64,000 bases of DNA. Source: Owenia fusiformis (taxonomy: Eukaryota; Annelida; Polychaeta; Sabellida; Oweniidae). Under the pieces are notes generated by a model. That model worked only from the letters and a program-made list of their open reading frames with translations. It was not told the origin of the DNA and ran no database searches. Shown here one piece after another: positions 61,301-64,000 of this stretch; the stretch's first letter is position 1; every line of letters starts with the position of its first letter. The DNA is taken from NCBI GenBank assembly GCA_903813345.2, contig CAIIXF020000011.1, positions 31,302,166-31,366,165 of the forward strand. Direction: 5' to 3'. The translations under genes and the position numbers were made by a program.

Positions 61301-62426
61301 AGATAAATTGTGTTTTATATGCATTATAGATTTTTACACCTTTCATTTATTTCTTTATTGTGCGAAAAACTGATACCTTGACGGTGACACATTCCAAGAT
61401 CTTGACCAAAGAAATAGATTAAATAGTATGAATTTGTCTTTTCCTGAACCAAATTAAGGTCATCAACATTAACCTATAACCAGACAGGAGACATTAATCT
61501 ATACATGTATATGTTCAAGTAGCTTGTGTACATATAATACATGAAGTAAGTTTATGACTTCAGTAAAGTAGGTAGGCAGGGTTAACTTGAAAATAATGTG
61601 GGTTATCGAAAATCTGAGGTGATAGAAATAAAACAGTAAACAAACAATTATCTTTTAAATTACATATTATTCTGACTATGTTACCTATAAGGTGCAGAAT
61701 TTCCAAACGTTGAGGTAAACAAAAATACTGTTTTCTAACCGGACTAGACAGGATTTCCACTTTGTACTAGATTGTTGACTCATTCATTTCTAACCAGTTT
61801 CAGCTTTCTCTCTTTCCCATTGAGAAAAACTCCGTCTGCTAGACAAGCTTGGAGACAGTTCGAAGAAATCTATCATTTTTTGATGGAATTTTTGATTGAA
61901 ACATAAAGAAATTGGCATTGTTATTGGTTATTTTATGACAAATCAAACGGCAGCGGCTAGCAGCTAGGTTTTTGGCGATAAATGGCTATTATAAAAATAG
62001 GCTGTTTATCATGGTTACCGTAGCAATGCTATGAGTCATATTTAAATAGCCAAACGTAAACAGAGTAGTGTTTTAAGTTTTTATAGCTAGGCCTCAATGG
62101 GAGAAGATACTAATTCATTCAGTCAGTCTGTCAGTCAGTGTAGTGCGAATGGTTGGTGAGATCAGACCATATTATAGGAGAGCTTATGAACATTTGGATT
62201 TATCATTGCTTATGAATGAGAATTAAGATATGATGGTTTGTCAGTCAGGTAGATAAATTCAATTGTATCTATTGTTATAATATATAAATAAATGTTTTTT
62301 ATTGTTTATTTATTTTCTGTAAGTAGTTTGTACAATATTTAGGTAAATTTATTATAGTAAATTATAAAATTCAAAATAATTATAAACTTTTATTATTAAT
62401 GATTGTTTTCTTTTCATGTTTTCCAG

Positions 62427-62608
62427 GTGGCTTCTTAGAGTTCCAGGCGACGCATCCCTCGTTATGTGAGAGTAAATCGTCATCCAAACATGCACTGACC
62501 TCAATGTCTCAACCATGCATGCCAGTAAGCAATATCGGACCAACCAAGATTCTGCCATTCCTTTATCTAGGCTCACAAGTAGACGCGCTTAATCAGGACA
62601 ATATTCAG
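62427..62608 (+). CDS. DUSP8/16: DUSP8/16-like phosphatase, coding exon 4
   Basis: The acceptor is TGTTTTCCAG and the donor is CAG|GTATGG. Two bases complete the split glycine codon, then 60 codons follow, ending in phase 0. GGFLEFQATHPSLCE (145-159) matches the GGF.EF...P.LCEG hallmark at the end of the rhodanese-like domain of DUSP8/DUSP16. SQPCMPVSNIGPTKILPFLY (172-191) then LGSQVDALNQDNIQ (192-205) enter the dual-specificity phosphatase domain. The next expected residues (a NGI.YVLN-like strand) are not found in the remaining 1.4 kb, so the next exon lies past the right edge. The catalytic Asp and the HC(X)5R loop cannot be assessed. Confidence 0.96.
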
Positions 62609-64000
62609 GTATGGGTTTCACAATATTATTTTTCCTTTCAGAAAGGGGATCGTGGAATTGAGGAACCTCCTTTATTCTTGACAGATCAAGAACAATTTAA
62701 TTCATTAAGCATTAGGTGAGCCCATTTTGAAACAGGCCTCATATCAGATACAGTTTTTCTCTTGAAAGATTTAAAACGGCAGATATAAATGGAATTTACA
62801 GGATTATATTTGCATATTTGAAATGTGTCACAAGAGTTACATGAGATTTTCCCAGATTTATTGCAATTCGTTCACACCTTCCTTTAATTTGTGAATCTAA
62901 TCAAAGAATTAGTCATCTCATCATCGGTGACACGACACAGGAAAAAATAATCTCTGAAATGAGGGAATTAGTCATTTCATCACTTTTTAAGCTTCTTAAC
63001 CCCGCAGAAGTAGGCATTCATATTATTGCATATCAATTTTTTGTTTTGAAGAAGGAAATCCTAAAGATTACCCATGATGTGAAACAAAACTTCTATTTTT
63101 AATTGTTTTAAAAAATGCTGGGAAAATATTTTAGAGGAAGTTTTTTGGTTAGATGGAAATGTTCAAAGGGAAAACCACAGTTAGTCATTGTTGTGGAATA
63201 TCTCTAATTTTATTTTAATTAGCAAGTTTAATTTGGTTTATCTAGCATTATAACAATGGTTATTAAAGTCAGTATCAGAAAGGCTTCATCAGCCGCAATT
63301 TGTCATCTAATGAAGCCATTATGAGAATATTTTGTGATGAAATATGAAGATGTTAACGTCACATATTGGTGACTAATGCCATAAAAAATTCTTCAAGGTG
63401 GGATGCCCATCAGTGCAGTTATCTTGTGAGTTACAAAAAAAGAGTACCACATAACAAAGAAATATAAAAAATTCAGGCAGTTTATTTTTTTAGTTTTATA
63501 ATATTTTGAATAACAATTTCTGATTTGCAATTGAACTAAAAGGCTCAACAAATCTAATGTGGTCTGATGATGATAAGAATCAAAATAAGAAGATGCTATT
63601 TCAGTTTTATAAATAAATAATGTATCTTTATGAATAGCAGTTTAAGTCAATTAATCAACCATTCAAGGTGAGAATATATATATATGTATTTCCGTGTGCA
63701 ATTGTATGGAGTCTTACCCCTCGGGAATAGACATTGCACATGGCTTAATATCTAATGTGAAACTAGAACATATCCATGTTTAGATCATTAAAAAAATTCA
63801 ATCTGATTTTTATTCTTAGGAGACAATTGAAATTAACATTAACATATCTATCATTGAACACATCATTGCAATGGCCAAAAATTTAATACAAAAAATTCTT
63901 CAGTATGAGGTGAGAGTCACTCTGATCCTGAATTCTGATCTCTGGTCTACGAAACCTCATTACATTAATTACCCCTTATTTACCCCATATCTTAGCAAAA
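62609..64000 (+). other. DUSP8/16 intron 4 (partial)
   Basis: The donor is GTATGG and no matching acceptor with phosphatase coding sequence is present before the window ends. The sequence is A+T-rich with a short (TA)n run at about 63673. No other feature is seen. Confidence 0.7.

Larger units (their letters stand above)
33971..62426 (+). other. DUSP8/16 intron 3 (28.5 kb), MITE-rich
   Basis: The donor is GTAAGT and the acceptor is CTTTTCATGTTTTCCAG, phase 1. Contents I can support are the elements listed separately at 34021, 41488, 45696, 45973, 46779, 49381, 50365 and 56501, plus a candidate alternative exon at 58196-58376. Degenerate GAATGTGTGTCTTATG words lie at 37620-38230, and shared GACTCTGATAAATCAGAATG words at 43329 and 47892. 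The stretches between them (34206-41478, 41868-45687, 46986-49380, 50569-56491, 56591-58195 and 58377-62426) are A+T-rich and show no gene or clear regulatory site. Confidence 0.85.
28817..62608 (+). other. DUSP8/16: DUSP8/DUSP16-type MAP-kinase phosphatase gene, span visible in window
   Basis: Four exons with consensus GT/AG borders join in phase to 205 codons: residues 1-49, 50-86, 87-144 (codon 145 split across the junction) and 146-205. Intron lengths are 2830, 1891 and 28,456 bp, with phases 0, 0 and 1. The product aligns without gaps in concept to the N-terminal half of vertebrate DUSP8 and DUSP16: a rhodanese-like (CH2) domain with a kinase-docking motif, a linker with LCE and SQPC(M)PV motifs, then the start of the catalytic domain at GPTKILPFLYLGSQ. 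These enzymes dephosphorylate the Thr-X-Tyr activation loop of JNK and p38. The catalytic HC(X)5R loop and the C-terminal tail are not in this window, so the gene continues to the right. Confidence 0.93.

Noticed and set aside
1-64000. tRNA or rRNA genes
   Set aside because: No tRNA-like A/B box pair with cloverleaf arms and no ribosomal RNA sequence was noticed by eye; a tRNAscan or Rfam search would be needed to be sure.

Overview
This is animal (metazoan) genomic DNA, not bacterial or viral. It is A+T-rich and gene-poor. Its one clear gene is split into short exons by long introns with GT/AG borders, and the rest is dominated by short inverted-repeat DNA elements of the MITE or foldback kind, several with exact target-site duplications. 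A marine invertebrate fits best: the phosphatase is of the animal DUSP8/DUSP16 type, and elements with GGCCCGTAGCCAGG-type ends are, from memory, common in such genomes. I cannot place the phylum or species.

Positions 1-4100 are repeat-rich. They hold a 145-bp tandem array present in both orientations, a palindromic foldback at 1794-2264, a minus-strand cysteine-rich C-terminal protein remnant at 2284-2780, and a second palindrome at 3684-4100. The stretch 4101-9875 has no gene I can support. At 9876-12417 lie a foldback element split by a Harbinger-like MITE with a TTA duplication, and a further long palindrome. At 12812-13768 there is a tentative small plus-strand gene (3' exons only, function unknown). 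From 13.8 to 28.8 kb is intergenic DNA with several MITEs, notably two poly-C-bearing copies with exact 6-bp target duplications.

From 28,817 to beyond the right edge runs a dual-specificity MAP-kinase phosphatase gene of the DUSP8/DUSP16 group on the plus strand. Four exons are visible: 28817-28963, 31794-31904, 33796-33970 and 62427-62608. They join in phase to 205 residues that cover the rhodanese-like/MAPK-docking half and the first residues of the catalytic domain. The catalytic Cys-loop exon lies outside the window. Intron 3 is about 28.5 kb and holds many elements, including three copies of a 371-bp family with 9-bp target duplications (one reduced to 81 bp), three GGCCCGTAGC-ended elements, a 17-bp minisatellite, and a possible alternative first exon at 58196-58376.

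The most unusual content is this set of mobile-element families with directly readable termini and target duplications. No complete new multi-gene system is visible.
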